Below the pieces are notes generated by a model. The model ran no database searches. It saw nothing but the letters and a program-made list of their open reading frames with translations, and was not told where the DNA came from. Below, one piece after another: positions 12,188 to 26,100 of a stretch of DNA of 64,000 nt. Source of the DNA: Kitagawia praeruptora (lineage: Eukaryota > Streptophyta > Magnoliopsida > Apiales > Apiaceae). The position numbers and the translations under genes were made by a program. Every line of letters starts with the position of its first letter. The first letter of the stretch is position 1. The DNA lies in contig CM075354.1 of NCBI GenBank assembly GCA_037693485.1, positions 157,877,501 to 157,941,500 on the forward strand. The letters run 5' to 3'.

Positions 12188-13804
12188 TGTTGGAATTCGG
12201 GCATGATAACGCAACGGAAATGACTTAAATAACAATTAAAACGAATTCCAAAGCCCGGATCCATGTATAAAATGATGATCATGGTATAAAAATTCTCAAG
12301 AACAAGATTGTACCTTGTTAAAGCTTTTCAATGGATGACAAATGAAGGTCCTAGCTTGTTGATCTTGAGAGCTAAAACTTGTTGATCTTGAGAGCTAGAA
12401 GTGTAACTCCTCCACCGGTATCCACACTTGAATGCTTGCTTGAATCGTCGAACGATTACGCCACGAAATTAGGTACTAGCCAAAATAAATAACCGGATGT
12501 GTTCTTTACTTGAGCTTGATTTCTCTCCCTTGTATAGCAACTGAGATTTCAGTTTTTGTGTTGTCCAAAAGACTTGCCAACTCTTGGCTTATAAAGAGAA
12601 ATAAAGCAAAATGGAGCCTTGAACAATTAGGCCATTTTTATTTAAACAAATCTTATTTATTTAAATAAATTAATTAAGTCATACTTAATTAATCAAATAA
12701 GTCAAGAAAATGCATCTTCAAATTTTATCTTTAACTAATCAAGTCTCACTTAATTAATTTTATAAAATTCGAATTATTATTTATTATTAATTTAAAATCA
12801 TAATTTAAATTATTATTAATTTAAATTCATGAAATAAATTAATTTCCCTTTTAAACATTCTTTGTGTGTGACCCTGTAGGTTATTATTTAATTGGCAATA
12901 ATTTTATTCTCTAATAAAATTATAAACAATAAGCGGCGTCTAGTAACACATTATTGCTACCCAATTAAACAATAATTAAATCAACGATTCAATCAACCTT
13001 TTATGACTAATGTTCTATGTAATATAATCCCTTTAAATCATGATATTATAGATTAAACTCGAGGCATGAAATGTGTCATCCTCTTCATAATTTAATCTTC
13101 ATTTTTCTTGATCGATGAGTAGACTATTTAATCAAATCAACATTTGAGCATGGCCATGCATTTCATAGTCTCACTCAAACAAGAGGCCGATAATATCACT
13201 CATTTATCATGAGATTTAAATCCCATCTAGATCGTTCATATTTCTCACATGATTCATAATATATCCGATATTCACCTTTATCATTATCCGGCTAAAGATA
13301 ACTTTTGACGAATTCAAAATATATTAATTCTCATGTAGAATTATAACGACTTCAGGTCTAAGGATCATTACACCATTATCACTGTGAGAATACATATGAC
13401 ACGTTTATTATTTACTATGATGTATCTCACTTTGGGTCTGTCCAGTACCCTGTACTCGTACAGTTACCTATGTATTGCTTTTAGTATCTATATACTTATG
13501 ACCAATGAGATGTGGTCATCAGTCAATTAGCATACTAGCCTCAGTGTATTAATATTGTCCTAATTAATAATAATACTCGGCTAGGGACATTTAAGAATAT
13601 GATACAATCATTATATAATCTCATGTTCAAGTCACATACTTGCAACTATACAATTTGTATCAAGATTCTAAGGACATTTATTACACTTTATTTATTTCGC
13701 AGTAAATAAAGCCAATAATAAACATATATATATATATCAAATATATAAAATCACTCAAACATAAATATGATGTATACATTGCCTCTAGGGCACCAATACT
13801 AACA
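12188..13804 (-). repeat. Left (3') LTR of copia 1
   Basis: This 1617-base direct repeat of 19767-21378 differs from it at about 17 bases plus small indels. It contains a ~24-base tandem duplication (TTGTTGATCTTGAGAGCTA) near 12357-12400 and a short TA run near 13725. Confidence 0.93.
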
Positions 13805-13816
13805 ATCTCCCACTTG
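13805..13816 (-). promoter_or_regulatory. Polypurine tract of copia 1
   Basis: Read on the - strand, CAAGTGGGAGAT lies immediately before the 3' LTR. This is the expected plus-strand primer of the element and confirms its - orientation. Confidence 0.75.
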
Positions 13817-13818
13817 CA

Positions 13819-16800
13819 CTAGAGCCAATCACCCATGTATCGAATACCCATGCTACTAGTGTGACATTCATGCTTCTGCTGCGACAGAGCCTTAGTCAGC
13901 GGGTCTGCGATATTATCATCAGTATGCGCTTTACATATGTGAATATCCCCTCTATCATTTATCTCTCGAATAAGGTGATATCTCCGAAGTATATGCTTTG
14001 TTCTACTATGAGCTCTCGGCTCCTTGGCTTGTGCTATAGCTCCATTATTATCGCAGTAAAGATCTATGGGATCTGCGATCGATGGAACGACACCAAGCTC
14101 TGTAATGAACTTCCGTAACCATACAGCTTCCTTGGCTGCCTCACATGCAGCAATATACTCGGATTCCATTGTAGAATCAGCTATTGTCTCTTGCTTCGAA
14201 CTTTTCAGCTTACAGCACCTCCATTTAGGCAAAACACAAATCCAGATTGAGACACAGAGTCATCTCTGTTAGTCTGAAAACTAGCATCCGTGTAACCCTT
14301 TACCGTTAGCTTCTCTTCTCCTCCATACACCAAGAATGAATCTTTAGTCCTTTTCAAGTACTTAAGAATATTCTTGACCGCCGTCCAGTGACCTTCACCT
14401 GGATTAGACTGGTATCTGCTCGTCATGCTCAAAGCATACGAGACATCCGGACGAGTACATATCATTGCATACATGATAGATCCAATTGCTGAAGCATATG
14501 GTATCTTACTCATGCGGTCTTTATCATCCAATGATTTAGGACCATTCTCTTTTGAGATCGTTATCCCATGAGATACAGGGACATATCCCCTTTTTACATC
14601 TTGCATTCCAAAACGATGCAAAATTTTGTCAATATATGTACTCTGGCTTAAGCCGATTAATCTTCTTGATCTATCTCTATAGATCCTGATCCCTAATATA
14701 TAGGTAGCCTCGCCCAAGTCTTTCATAGAGAAACTTTGTCCTAACCAAGTCTTTACAGCCTATAGAGAAGGAATGTCATTCCCTATTATTAATATATCAT
14801 CGACATATAATACTAGGAATGCCACATGGCTCCCACTAAACTTTTTGTAAACACATGGTTCATCCATGTTCTGAAAAAAGCTAAAACCTTTGACTATTTC
14901 ATCAAACCGGATGTTCCATCTCCGAGAGGACTGCTTAATCCATAAATGGATCTACGCAGCTCACATACTTTTCCAGCATCCTTTGGATTTCTAAAACCTT
15001 CAGGTTGTGTCATGTACACATCCTCTTCAAGGCTTCCATTAAGGAAGGCTGTTTTGACATCCATCTGCCATATCTCGTAATCTTAGTAAGCCGCTATTGC
15101 AAGCATAATTCTGATGGATTTTATCATTGCTACTGGTGAGAAGGTTTCATCATAGTCAATACCATGAATTTGTTTGAAACCTTTTGCAACCAGTCGAGCT
15201 TTATAGGTCTGTATATTACCTTCCATGTCGATTTTATTTTTGAAAATCCATTTGCACTCGATAGGTTTTACCCCTTCAGGTGGATCAACCAAATTCCATA
15301 CTTGGTTTTCATACATGGAATCCATTTCAGAATTCATGGCTTCTTGCCATCTCTTAGAGTCTGGTGAGTTCATAGCATCTTGATAGGTGAGAGGCTCATC
15401 TTGATCTATGAGCATCACATCGCCATTTTCAATTAGAAGAAATCCATAATTTCTTCTTGAATCATAGCGAGTCCTACTAGATCTACGAACAACCTGTGTT
15501 TCTTGAGCAGTGTTATCTTGTATATCTTGCTCATGCTCCATCTCAGGTTCAATGTTATCAAGTGGTTCTCGATCTTCATCGAGATCTATTTTCCTCCCAC
15601 TGTCTTTTCTAGAAACTAGCTCTCTTTCTAAAAATACAGCAGTTCGAGCAACAATTACTTTGTTCTCTGAAGGATTATAGAAAGAATAACCCTTTGTTTC
15701 ATTTGGGTATCCCACAAAAATACATTTTTCAGATTTTGGTCCAAGCTTGTCTGACATTAGGCATTTCACAAACGCTTCACATCCCCATACTTTCATAAAG
15801 GACATGCTTTGACGTTTTTCTGTCCATATCTCATATGGAGTTTGTTGAACCGTTTTAGTAGGAACACGGTTTAGTGTATATGCAGCCATTTCCAGGGCAT
15901 AACCCCAGAAACTAATTGGAAGATCTGCTTGACTCATCATTGATCGCACCATGTCCAACAAGGTACGATTCCTCCTTTCAGAAACCCCATTCCATTGTGG
16001 TGTTCCAGGAGGAGTGAGTTGTGATACAATACCACACTCCCTCAAATAGTTCTTAAACTCATGGCTTAAGTATTCACCTCCTCGATCAGATCTTAGAGTT
16101 TTTATGCTTTCGCCAGTTTGCTTTTCTACTTCTGCCTTATACTCTTTGGACTTTTCAAATGCTTCGGATTTGTTCTTCAAAAGATACACATATCCGTATC
16201 TACTGAAATCATCAGTAAACGTAATGAAGTAGAAATAGCCACCCCTTGCCATCGATCTCATAGGACCACATACATCGCTATGTATTAGTTCTAGTCGTAC
16301 GGTGGCCCTCTTACCCTGTCCGGTAAAAGGAGCTTTAGTCATCTTGCCTAGTAAACAAGCCTCGCATTCATCATATGATTCAAAATCAAACTGATCCAAG
16401 AAACCATCTTGATGTAACTTGGAAATGCGTTTCTCGTTTATATGGCCTAGACGACAGTGCCAAAGTTATGTTTGATTTGAGTCATTTGTTTTAAGTCGTT
16501 TGTTATTTACGTTCAAGATAGGAGTATCTAAATTAAGAACATACAAACCGTTAAATAACTGTGCAACACCATAGGTAATGTCATTCAAACCAAAAGAGCA
16601 ACCATTGTCCTTAAAAGTAAATGCAAAACCTTTCTTGTCCAAACAAGAAACAGAAATAATGTTTCTACAAATAGAAGGCACATACAAACAGTTTTCAAGT
16701 CTTAATATAAGCCCAGTGGGCAATGATAAATGGTAAGTCCCTACAGCCAAAGCAGCAACCTTTGCTCCGTTGCCAACTCGTAGGTCTACCTCTCCCTTAG

Positions 16801-17780
16801 CCAGTGTCCTACTCCTTTGCAGTTCCTGCACATTTATACAAATGTGAGAACCACATCCAGTATCCAATACCCAAGATGTAGAAGTAGACAAATTGACTTC
16901 TATAACATAAATACCTGAAGCAGAAGTCTGGCCAGCAGCCTTCTTCTTCTTCAGCTCTTCCAAATAAGCATGACAGTTTCTCCTCTAGTGTCCCGGTTTA
17001 CCACAGTGGTGACAATCACCCTTTTCGACACCTCCTTTGGGCTTGGTAGCCTTCTTAGGAGCAGAATTAGGATTGGCAACAGATTTGGATGCAATCCTCT
17101 TCTTATTGCCTTTCCACTTTCTTTTCCCTTTGGCACCCCCTTTGTTCACCATCAGCATGGGAGTAGGGGATTCCTTCTGAATGTTGGTTTCAGCAGTTCT
17201 TAACATGCCCAAAAATTCAGTGGGTGTCTTATCTATCTCATTCATGTTGTAATTCATGACGAATTGAGAGAAGTTCTTGTTAAGTGATTGTAAGATCAGA
17301 TCTATTTGAGCCTCCGGACCAATCGGGAAGCCCAAGGTATCTAGTTGTTCAATATACCCAATCATCTTAAGAACGTGTGGTCCAACCGGGTCTCGCTCTC
17401 CCTGTTTACAAGCATACAATGCCTTGCTCGTATCATATCTTTCCTATCGAGCTTGTCCCTCAAACATGCTTTTGAGGTGCTCAATTATTTCATAAGCATT
17501 CATCAACTCATGTTGCTTTTGAATCTCAGGAGCCATACAGGCTAGCATAAGGCATGACACATCAGTTGAGTCATCCAAATGCTTCTGATAAGCATTATGC
17601 TCGGCACGTGTGGCTCCAGCCAGGAAGAGGATTTGGATGAGGAACTTCAATGACATAGAGCTTTCGCTCTTGCCTGAGGACAATCCTCAAGTTCCTAAAC
17701 CAATCCAGGAAGTTCGTCCCTGTCAGCTTTTCCTTTTCTAGGACTGATCGTATCGAAAAGTGATTTGTGTTGTTTGCCAT
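13819..17780 (-). pseudogene. Decayed copia gag-pol polyprotein
   Basis: Domains follow the copia order on the - strand. Gag starts at 17780 (MANNTNHFSIRSVLEKEKL). The zinc knuckle CHHCGKPGH is near 16985-17015, protease has LDTGCGSHIC near 16845-16880, and integrase and the start of reverse transcriptase lie in 15083-16399 (HSDVCGPM, DRGGEY, NGVSERRNRT). More reverse transcriptase including YVDD is near 14800, and RNase H runs from 14726 to 13819 (ending in NIADPLTKALS). The frame is broken by stops at 17444, 16985, 16466 and 15083, another near 14758, and by frameshifts near 17690, 14950 and 14220. The product cannot be made as one protein, so the copy is not autonomous now. Confidence 0.93.
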
Positions 17781-19750
17781 TTATTATCTACAATTTTGTA
17801 AAAGCACATAAAATGAGTTAGTTTGCATGTTTCGTAAAACCTAATTATGTTCAAGTTGATTTATAGCATATTCGTAATATACCTCCCACTATTTTTATCA
17901 AATTAATAGCTCTTACTATCAATTTGGAAAATGGTTCCCATAAAACCTTTCTTAGTGAGCCAAGATCCATATTTCGTCATATTTTAAGTCAGCTTTGGCT
18001 TTCCTCTTAAATATGATTATTTAGGTAGACCGTTATGTCAATTATATCGTATATAACTCTTGGATAGCTTAGTGAACAACATATTGCTCCGATCTATCTA
18101 ATAGATTTCACTAAACTCTATGCTTCTAAGTTCATAATCCTATTATGACGACTTATTTAAGTTGGACCCAATAATAACAATTCAAGTAAGTTTGTTTACT
18201 TAATCACATCTCACCACGATAAAAGAGAAGCCCTTGCTTTGGAAAATCCACTCCTCAATGATCTAGGATTTAATGAGTGTTATTTATTGGAAAGCATCTG
18301 TTTAACTTAATATTTCTTAAGGGATTTTTAGAAAAATTTAACGATCTTGATCGTTTGTTTAAATCTTAAATCGTTACAGATTTTATCTTGTTTAAACATG
18401 GCATATGTGTCGTATCTAATACATACATTCTAAATTATCCATACATCCATGCATCCATACATATATCTAATATATCCATGCATCATATGTAAAGTGCAGT
18501 TACGCAAAATTAAACGTGCGATGGTTATGGCCCGATCCTATGCGATCTTTTCGAGCTAATGAAAAGATCAAGGTCAATCTATGGTTGTAATAACTAATTA
18601 TTACAAAATTCTTCATTGCTTCCCAAGCCTCCATTGATTGCCTCCAAACTCATTTTGAAATACATTACAAAAGAACTCGAGTTGCATTCGAGATATAATA
18701 ATTACAAGAATAACGACATGCAAGTCGTATTTAATTATTACAGACCATAAATAAAATTACAACATTTATTCTACGGGTCTTTAGGCCATAACCAATGCAC
18801 CATGCTCATATAACAATTATAGACATTACATTAATCATGATCATATCGATTAATATTTAACTCCTTAATTTAAATACCTAATTATTTAAAAAGGAATTAA
18901 AAAATCAATTTTAATAATTAAAATCGAATTTAAAATTAAAATTAATCAAAATCGCATTTAATAATAATATTAAATTCAAAATTTAAATATTCAATTATTA
19001 AAAGCATTAATAAAATTCGAAATAATAATAATATTCAAATTCATAATTTAAATATATTATAAAATTCGAAATTAAATTAATTAATAAAATTTTGAATTAA
19101 TAATAATATATAAATCCATGATTTAAATATTCAATTATTAAAACTTTAATCATTAAAAACATTAGGAATCTAATGATTAAAACCAATAAGTTTTCTTTTT
19201 CTAAAGTAAAAGCTAAAAGAAAATTTTAAAAGAAAAAGTTTAGAATATTAAACAAAACTAATCATCAACACAGCACTGAGCACTCGTCCACTGAGATCTG
19301 TAGACAACATAGTCGACGCGCATGTCAAACACGCGCACCACCTGCTACCTACTGCTTATACGCATTACAAGAATGCGCAAGTCCTGTATTATCCTGCTGA
19401 TACGCATTTCACGAATGCGCAACCTGTGTATATATCTGACGACACGCATTACATGAATGCGTTACACCTGTTATACCAGAAATTCCCAGAAATTGCAGAA
19501 ACTCCAGAAACTTTGCAGATAGTGTTCTGAACAGTTTTGATCAGTTCTAAATGTATCCTAATGATGTGTTTAACATATCTAACATATAGTACATCATCCA
19601 AAACATGTTATAACAATTTATAACATCATACAAACAATTATAACAATTTATAAATAATCTTTTGTATGTTAAAATGAAGCATGGCATAATTCATAAATTC
19701 ATGTATGATTCATTTTCAAGAACACAACACCAAATCATCCTTTTATACAT
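17781..19750 (-). other. Long untranslated leader of copia 1
   Basis: About 2 kb lie between the primer-binding site and the gag start with no supported reading frame. The part at 18840-19250 is extremely A/T-rich. The stretch 19315-19470 holds three hairpin-like repeats built on CGCATT...AATGCG, described as a finding. Confidence 0.65.
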
Positions 19751-19765
19751 GTAGCTCTGATACCA
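19751..19765 (-). promoter_or_regulatory. tRNA-iMet primer-binding site of copia 1
   Basis: The - strand reads TGGTATCAGAGCTAC one base inside the 5' LTR. This is complementary to the 3' end of initiator methionine tRNA, the standard copia primer. Confidence 0.9.
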
Positions 19766-19766
19766 T

Positions 19767-21378
19767 TGTTGGAATTCGGGCATGATAACGCAACGGAAAT
19801 GACTTAAATAACAATTAAAACGAATTCCAAAGCCCGGATCCATGTATAAAATGATGATCATGGTATAAAAATTCTCAAGAACAAGATTGTACCTTGTTAA
19901 AGCTTTCCAATGGATGACAAATAGAGGTCCTAGCTTGTTGATCTTGCAGCTAAAGCTTGTTGATCTTGAGAGCTAGAAGTGTAACTCCTCCACCGGTATC
20001 CACACTTGAATGCTTGCTTGAATCGTCGAACGATTACGCCACGGAATTAGGTACTAGCCAAAATAAATAACCGGATGTGTTCTTTACTTGAGCTTGATTT
20101 CTCTCCCTTGTATAGCAACTGAGATTTCAGTTTTTGTGTTGTCCAAAAGACTTGCCAACTCTTGGCTTATAAAGAGAAATAAAGCAAAATGGAGCCTTGA
20201 ACAATTAGGCCATTTTTATTTAAACAAATCTTATTTATTTAAATAAATTAATTAAGTCATACTTAATTAATCAAATAAGTCAAGAAAATACATCTTCAAA
20301 TTTTATCTTTAACTAATCAAGTCTCACTTAATTAATTTTATAAAATTCGAATTATTATTTATTATTAATTTAAAATCATAATTTAAATTATTATTAATTT
20401 AAATTCATGAAATAAATTAATTTCCCTTTTAAACATTCTTTGTGTGTGATCCTGTAGGTTATTATTTAATTGGCAATAATTTTATTCTCTAATAAAATTA
20501 TAAACAATAAGCGGCGTCTAGTAACACATTATTGCTACCCAATTAAACAATAATTAAATCAACGATTCAATCAACCTTTTATGACTAATGTTCTATGTAA
20601 TATAATCCCTTTAAATCATGATATTATAGATTAAACTCGAGGCATGAAATGTGTCATCCTCTTCATAATTTAATCTTCATTTTTCTTGATCGATGAGTAG
20701 ACTATTTAATCAAATCAACATTTGAGCATGGCCATGCATTTCATAGTCTCACTTAAACAAGAGGCCGATAATATCACTCCTTTATCAGGAGATTTAAATC
20801 CCATCTAGATCGTTCATATTTCTCACATGATTCATAATATATCCGATATTCACCTTTATCATTATCCGGCTAAAGATAACTTTTGACGAATTCAAAATAT
20901 ATTAATTCTCATGTAGAATTATAACGACTTCAGGTCTAAGGATCATTACACCATTATCACTGTGAGAATACATATGACACGTTTATTATTTACTATGATG
21001 TATCTCACTTTGGATCTGTCCAGTACCCTATACTCGTACAGTTACCTATGTATTGCTTTTAGTATCTATATACTTATGACCAATGAGATGTGGTCATCAG
21101 TCAATTATCATACTAGTCTCAGTGTATTAATATTGTCCTAATTAATAATAATACTCGGCTAGGGACATTTAAGAATATGATACAATCATTATATAATCTC
21201 ATGTTCAAGTCACATACTTGCAACTATACAATTTGTATCAAGATTCTAAGGACATTTATTATACTTTATTTATTTCGCAGTAAATAAAGCCAATAATAAA
21301 CATATATATATCAAATATATAAAATCACTCAAACATAAATATAATGTATACATTGCCTCTAGGGCACCAATACTAACA
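19767..21378 (-). repeat. Right (5') LTR of copia 1
   Basis: This 1612-base repeat is the promoter-bearing LTR for the - strand transcript. It ends at ATACTAACA next to the GTAGG target duplication. Confidence 0.93.
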
Positions 21379-22325
21379 GTAGGGTGTAATGGTATCTACT
21401 TCCATTTATTTACGGGGTATTAATGGTTCATATCTTATCAAAAATAAGGTGAGTGTGTGTGAGTGTGTTTCCCTAAAAAAACAATCATATGCCACTAACT
21501 TATAACAACGAAGATTTGTGAATGAAACAATGTAGGCCTTTAACTTAAAGCGTTGCCTGATGTTCTGATCAGTGAATATATATGATCGATGTTGCGATGG
21601 TGGTGGTCATGTTTAGGCTTGGACTTGATCTTATATTCTTCTTTCTTATCCAGCTAACACTTCTTCTCTTTATATTCTTGACCACCACAAACAATCTTGA
21701 TTATGTCGATGCAAAAGGTTCAAATCTCGTTTTGACTCTTCGATACTGTGATTCTTCTTCGAAAAATTGACCATATGGGTTGATGAGATCCAGTTCGTAG
21801 CTGGCAATGGCTGGAGGCTTATTGGTCTTGCCACAAATCCAGTAGTACTGTGACCTTTCATTTATTTATTTTCGTACTTAAATTTAAATTTTCCGATTCT
21901 GCTGTGCGAATCGGACGGATGCATGCGGAAGCTGAAGCATAAAATCCTGCAATGTTGCATTGTGGGATTCTGCTGTTTTTGCAACAGACTAGCAGGTAAG
22001 AAATGGACACTAGTATCGAGTTGTCTAGTGGCCATCTAACTGAGACAAGGAAAAAAAATATTACAAAAATACTCGTGGGGGTATTCTCAGTATTCTAAAA
22101 AACGATTTAGGCAACCGGCCGCCTAGACGCTACGTGATCAGAAAATGCCTAAATTTTGCAAAAATTGATCATTCGGTGTTTTTTTTATTAGGCGGCGCCT
22201 AGGCGGGATTAATTAGGCAGGATTAGGCGGTTTAATTAATTAGCCGGGAGTAATCAATTAGGCAGCCAAATGTGGATAGCTAACCTAAGCAACTCCTAAT
22301 TTTACAATATTTTGTTAATAAAATA

Positions 22326-23144
22326 TGTTGGGTATTTTACAACTACAGCAACAATGAGGCAGTGATATATATTAAAACAAGAACAGACAATTAACCAAAT
22401 AACGAAACAAGTCACGAAGGCATAAACAAGATATAATCAGAGACTGTAATTAACGAGAGAAACAAGAAAGACTTATCTCTTACAGAAGCATTTAGCAAAA
22501 CTGATAAGAGAATAAACAGCTGAGTCGCCAAACCCTTCGAGAGGACTTGACTGTTCTTGAAGAGATTATTGCCCCACTTACGCTGTGTTGGGTTGCAGTA
22601 ATATCACTTCCAGGATAAAACAGCACAGATCAAACCGGTCACAGAAGCGGAGAGATCAACAGCGACTAGCACCTCAGTTCGCCTGAGAATGTGAATTAGG
22701 AAAGATTGGTCGACGAAATATGAATCGGAGATTGCACCTTGATATATCCCATAACAATACATTTTTGTTACCGCGAGATATATTGGCAGCCGCGGATCAT
22801 TTGATTGGAATGAAATTTGGAATGGGTACACTTGACGATATGAATCATTTGAAAAATAAACTCCTGTATAAACATTACAAGGTTCCTGTATGTGTTGAGA
22901 GAGCAGAGAGAAAGAAGACTACAAGGGTTTTCTCTCCTTAGGATGTATCGTATATCTCATCAACGTTCTATTCTATTCTGTATATATATAATACCAAGAA
23001 TAAAACGTAACTGATACTCCATAAAAGGAAAGTAAATATTCTGATTTAATTGCATTAACTGCATCAATATTTATTTTCAATTACATAAGCATCAGGATTT
23101 GGTCATCAGTAACATCAGGATTTGGTGTCCATCAGGATCAGGAT
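22326..23144 (-). repeat. Left LTR of copia 2, first part
   Basis: This matches the right LTR from 38453 onward. It stops where the nested element inserted, at CAGGAT after 23144, and the LTR resumes at 33190. It is longer than its partner because of the extra segment at about 22690-22875. Confidence 0.92.
22690..22862 (+). pseudogene. rpoB: Plastid rpoB fragment (nuclear plastid DNA insert)
   Basis: One open frame translates to a stretch that includes ELGKIGRRNMNRRL, NNTFLLPRDILAAADHLIG and MKFGMGTLDDMNHLKNK. This is a conserved part of the plastid-encoded RNA polymerase beta subunit. About 58 codons are kept with very few apparent changes, so transfer from the plastid was probably recent. 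The fragment has no start or promoter. It is present only in the left LTR of copia 2: the right LTR has a 14-base segment at the same point (near 38816-38830). It therefore arrived after the retrotransposon, probably as filler DNA in break repair, and makes no functional polymerase subunit. Confidence 0.9.
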
Positions 23145-26100
23145 TGTAATAACCCTAACTTTAGAAAGGCTACAGTGCCCAAATGAATAATAATCTCGGG
23201 GAATTTAGGAAAAGGGTGTGTAGGTACCCTAGACTGGAAATGGAAAATGAATAAACAGAAATCATATTAGTGATATACTAAGGAAATAAGTGACTCGAAA
23301 TGACGATGGATTTCAGAAATTCCTGAATTTAGATTTTGAGGATTTTGAGCTCGAACGAACTTCTATTTATTGGATATTAAGGAACATAGAAATATTAAAG
23401 GGATTATATATTGAGGAATTAGTGAATTTAAGTTAAACTAAGGGATTTTTAAGTTAAGAGAATGCTAAGGGAATTTGGATTTTATAAACGATTTCAAAAC
23501 CACTGGATAGTGAGATATATTCGAAACGAACCACAATTAGACGAGTATGGAAACCAAACAACCAAGATTAGTAATATAACAAGGATACATACCACATTAT
23601 TATTTACCAATGTGATTGGCATTTTACTTAGAAAATTAAGAAATTAGGAGATTAGATCATCCAAGTGACATCACCATCCATTAACACATGTTTTAAGGGG
23701 CAAATTAGTATTTTTGCAAGGCTTTAACCACAAAATATCTTCCAAGCTTCTAATACACTCTAGAATAATCAAGATTAAGGCAAGATAAGAGCTAACCAAC
23801 ACAAAACAAATCTCATCTTCTTCATTTCATCAAAATTCGTAGGTCACTATTCATCAAGAAAAAAATCAATTTCAAAACCCTAGCTAGAATCAACTAAAAA
23901 TCAAGGGAAAAATCATGGAGGTTACTTGAGGATATATAGAGACATCCACCAAGTTTCATAGCAATCAAGCATCGTTTGATAAGGTAATAAAATCATGGAA
24001 GTTGATGGTGAATAGTGATGAATAGTGGTTTCAAGAAACTAACTTGGTTTTTATGACTCCTTTAGTTGATTCAAGTTAATCTAAGGTTGTTTAAGGAGTG
24101 CCCAAGGTTTATCAAGGATTTTTAAGAGTTATCAAAGCTTCAAGAAGGTATAATCATGCTTGCTCTTTTATGTTTATGATAGATATTGTTGTGTTTAGTG
24201 ATTAAGTGGTATAAAGGTTATGTTTATGATGTTATAAGTGTTTGTAAGTGGTTTGAGTTGATTTTGGAAGGAGTTTGGGATTGTAACCATGGCTGGTAAT
24301 GAAGGCCACATGGTGTAGGTGATGATTATTGTGTTTGATGATTGGTTTTGGAGGAGTTTGATTTTGGAAAGTATGAAATTACAGCAGTTATAATGTCCGA
24401 TTTTCGTTAGAACGAAAACTGCCCTGTTTTGTGACCCCTGTATTCATACGGTACCTTACTGCCTAGGTTACCAATTGACCATGAAATGATAGAGCTTAGT
24501 TCATAGATCGTTTTGATATAAGGTGCGTTAAAATCTGATGAACGGTTTAGGACAAAAGTCAGTTTTAGTGAAAGGTGTTCGAAAACCGAGAAACCGTAAT
24601 TGTATCAACTTTGAGGCTATGATCAACCTACTTAGACATTTTTAAAAATTATGAAACTTTGGGATAATATGGTAGGGTAGTCAAAGAGACATTACCAGTT
24701 GACCTTGTAGTAAAAGTCGAAATCTATAATTTATGGGGATTTTACAGTTAAGTATGGTCGTTAAGGGAGATGGTGAAAAACCACTGAAACTTCGATTGAG
24801 TTTGTAAATGGTTAAGTCCTTGAACCTTTGGGGTAATAATAATACGTTAAACATATGTTGAAGTGTAAAGGGTTTTGTTATACGAGAGGGTAGTGAGTAA
24901 GAGATGTAGTATTCTAATGACGGTCCTTTTGTGTTTATAGAAATTCCGGAGGAGGGACCAGCCATACTATCAGGATACAGAAACCAAGGCAAGATCTTTT
25001 CTATCCCTACTTGGAAATTATTTATCTTCAAAGAAACTTGATTTCATGAAATATATATATGTGATGCTATTGTTACTATATTGTTAAGAAATGGTTTTCT
25101 CGATTATTGATGTAAAAAGGGAAGGTATATGAGTATGGTATGAATATGGATATGAGTATGAGTATGAGATGGATATGAATATACATAGAGATGATTATGC
25201 ATGAAGTGAACATGCCTTATGATTAAGGGAATATGAAAGAATGGTATCAGTTGTTATCCAGGGTTATATGGTTTATAATACTATATTAAAAATATTCTTT
25301 TTGGTGTTAGTGGTATTATAAATATTATTTGATTATTAATTACTACTTTTTAAGTAGATGGAATATGTTATGGATATAAAAGCATATTTAAATTCTTGAA
25401 TATAAAAGAGATGTCTGAATCATAATCAAAGTATTATGTTATGAATATATTTTATAGAAATAATGTGCGAGAATGAAAATGATATGAGTGAATGATGATT
25501 GATAATGGAAGTGATATACGGGAATGGAAATGTGAAATGGTGTTGATAAATTGAATAATGATCTTATAAAAAGGGGAATTTACAACAGTAAGCGTAAGAG
25601 GCCGTGTGGAAGTTGCACAGTCCAGCACTTAATGTAAGCGTAAGAGGCCGTGTGGAAGTTGCACAGTCCAGCACTTAATGTAAGCGTAAGAGGCCGTGTG
25701 GAAGTTGCACAGTCCAGCACTTAATATTTCATTTCGGCCCAAGAGTTGCCGAAGGAGGATGTAGTGGTAGACCTTCCTCCTGGGGGATGGTGGCAGACCT
25801 ACCTCCGTCTACCGGTAGTAAAAAGGGACGGATACGGAGGGCGACTGATCATCGTGCCTCACGTATTCGGCAACAGTGAAAACCCCCATAATAATTGAAT
25901 GAAGAATAAATGATAAAGTCAGACTGGTATACTGAAAAGGGAAAATGATATGAAAGATGGAATTATTGTTATAGATGAAGAGAAACTGATTTTATATTAA
26001 TTGATATAATTGTTACATAAGAAGGAAATGAGAAGATGATAGTAAGAGATTTAAGTAAATATTCATGTTATCCTGAAATATTACACTGAAAGATTATAGT

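Larger units (their letters stand above)
12188..21378 (-). mobile_element. Ty1/copia LTR retrotransposon 1 (9.2 kb)
   Basis: Two LTRs of about 1.6 kb enclose a decayed copia polyprotein on the - strand. The element starts with TGTTGGAATTC and ends with ATACTAACA, and the target duplication GTAGG flanks it (12183-12187 and 21379-21383). A tRNA-iMet primer site and a purine tract sit at the expected ends. The long LTRs, gag start and RNase H tail resemble the Angela/Tork group, which is an inference from recall. About 1.2 percent LTR divergence and many breaks in the coding region mark it as older than the 10-kb element to its right. Confidence 0.95.

Noticed and set aside
25588..25725. CRISPR-like direct repeats
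   Set aside because: The 46-base units are contiguous without spacers, lie in a plant LTR and recur in the partner LTR.
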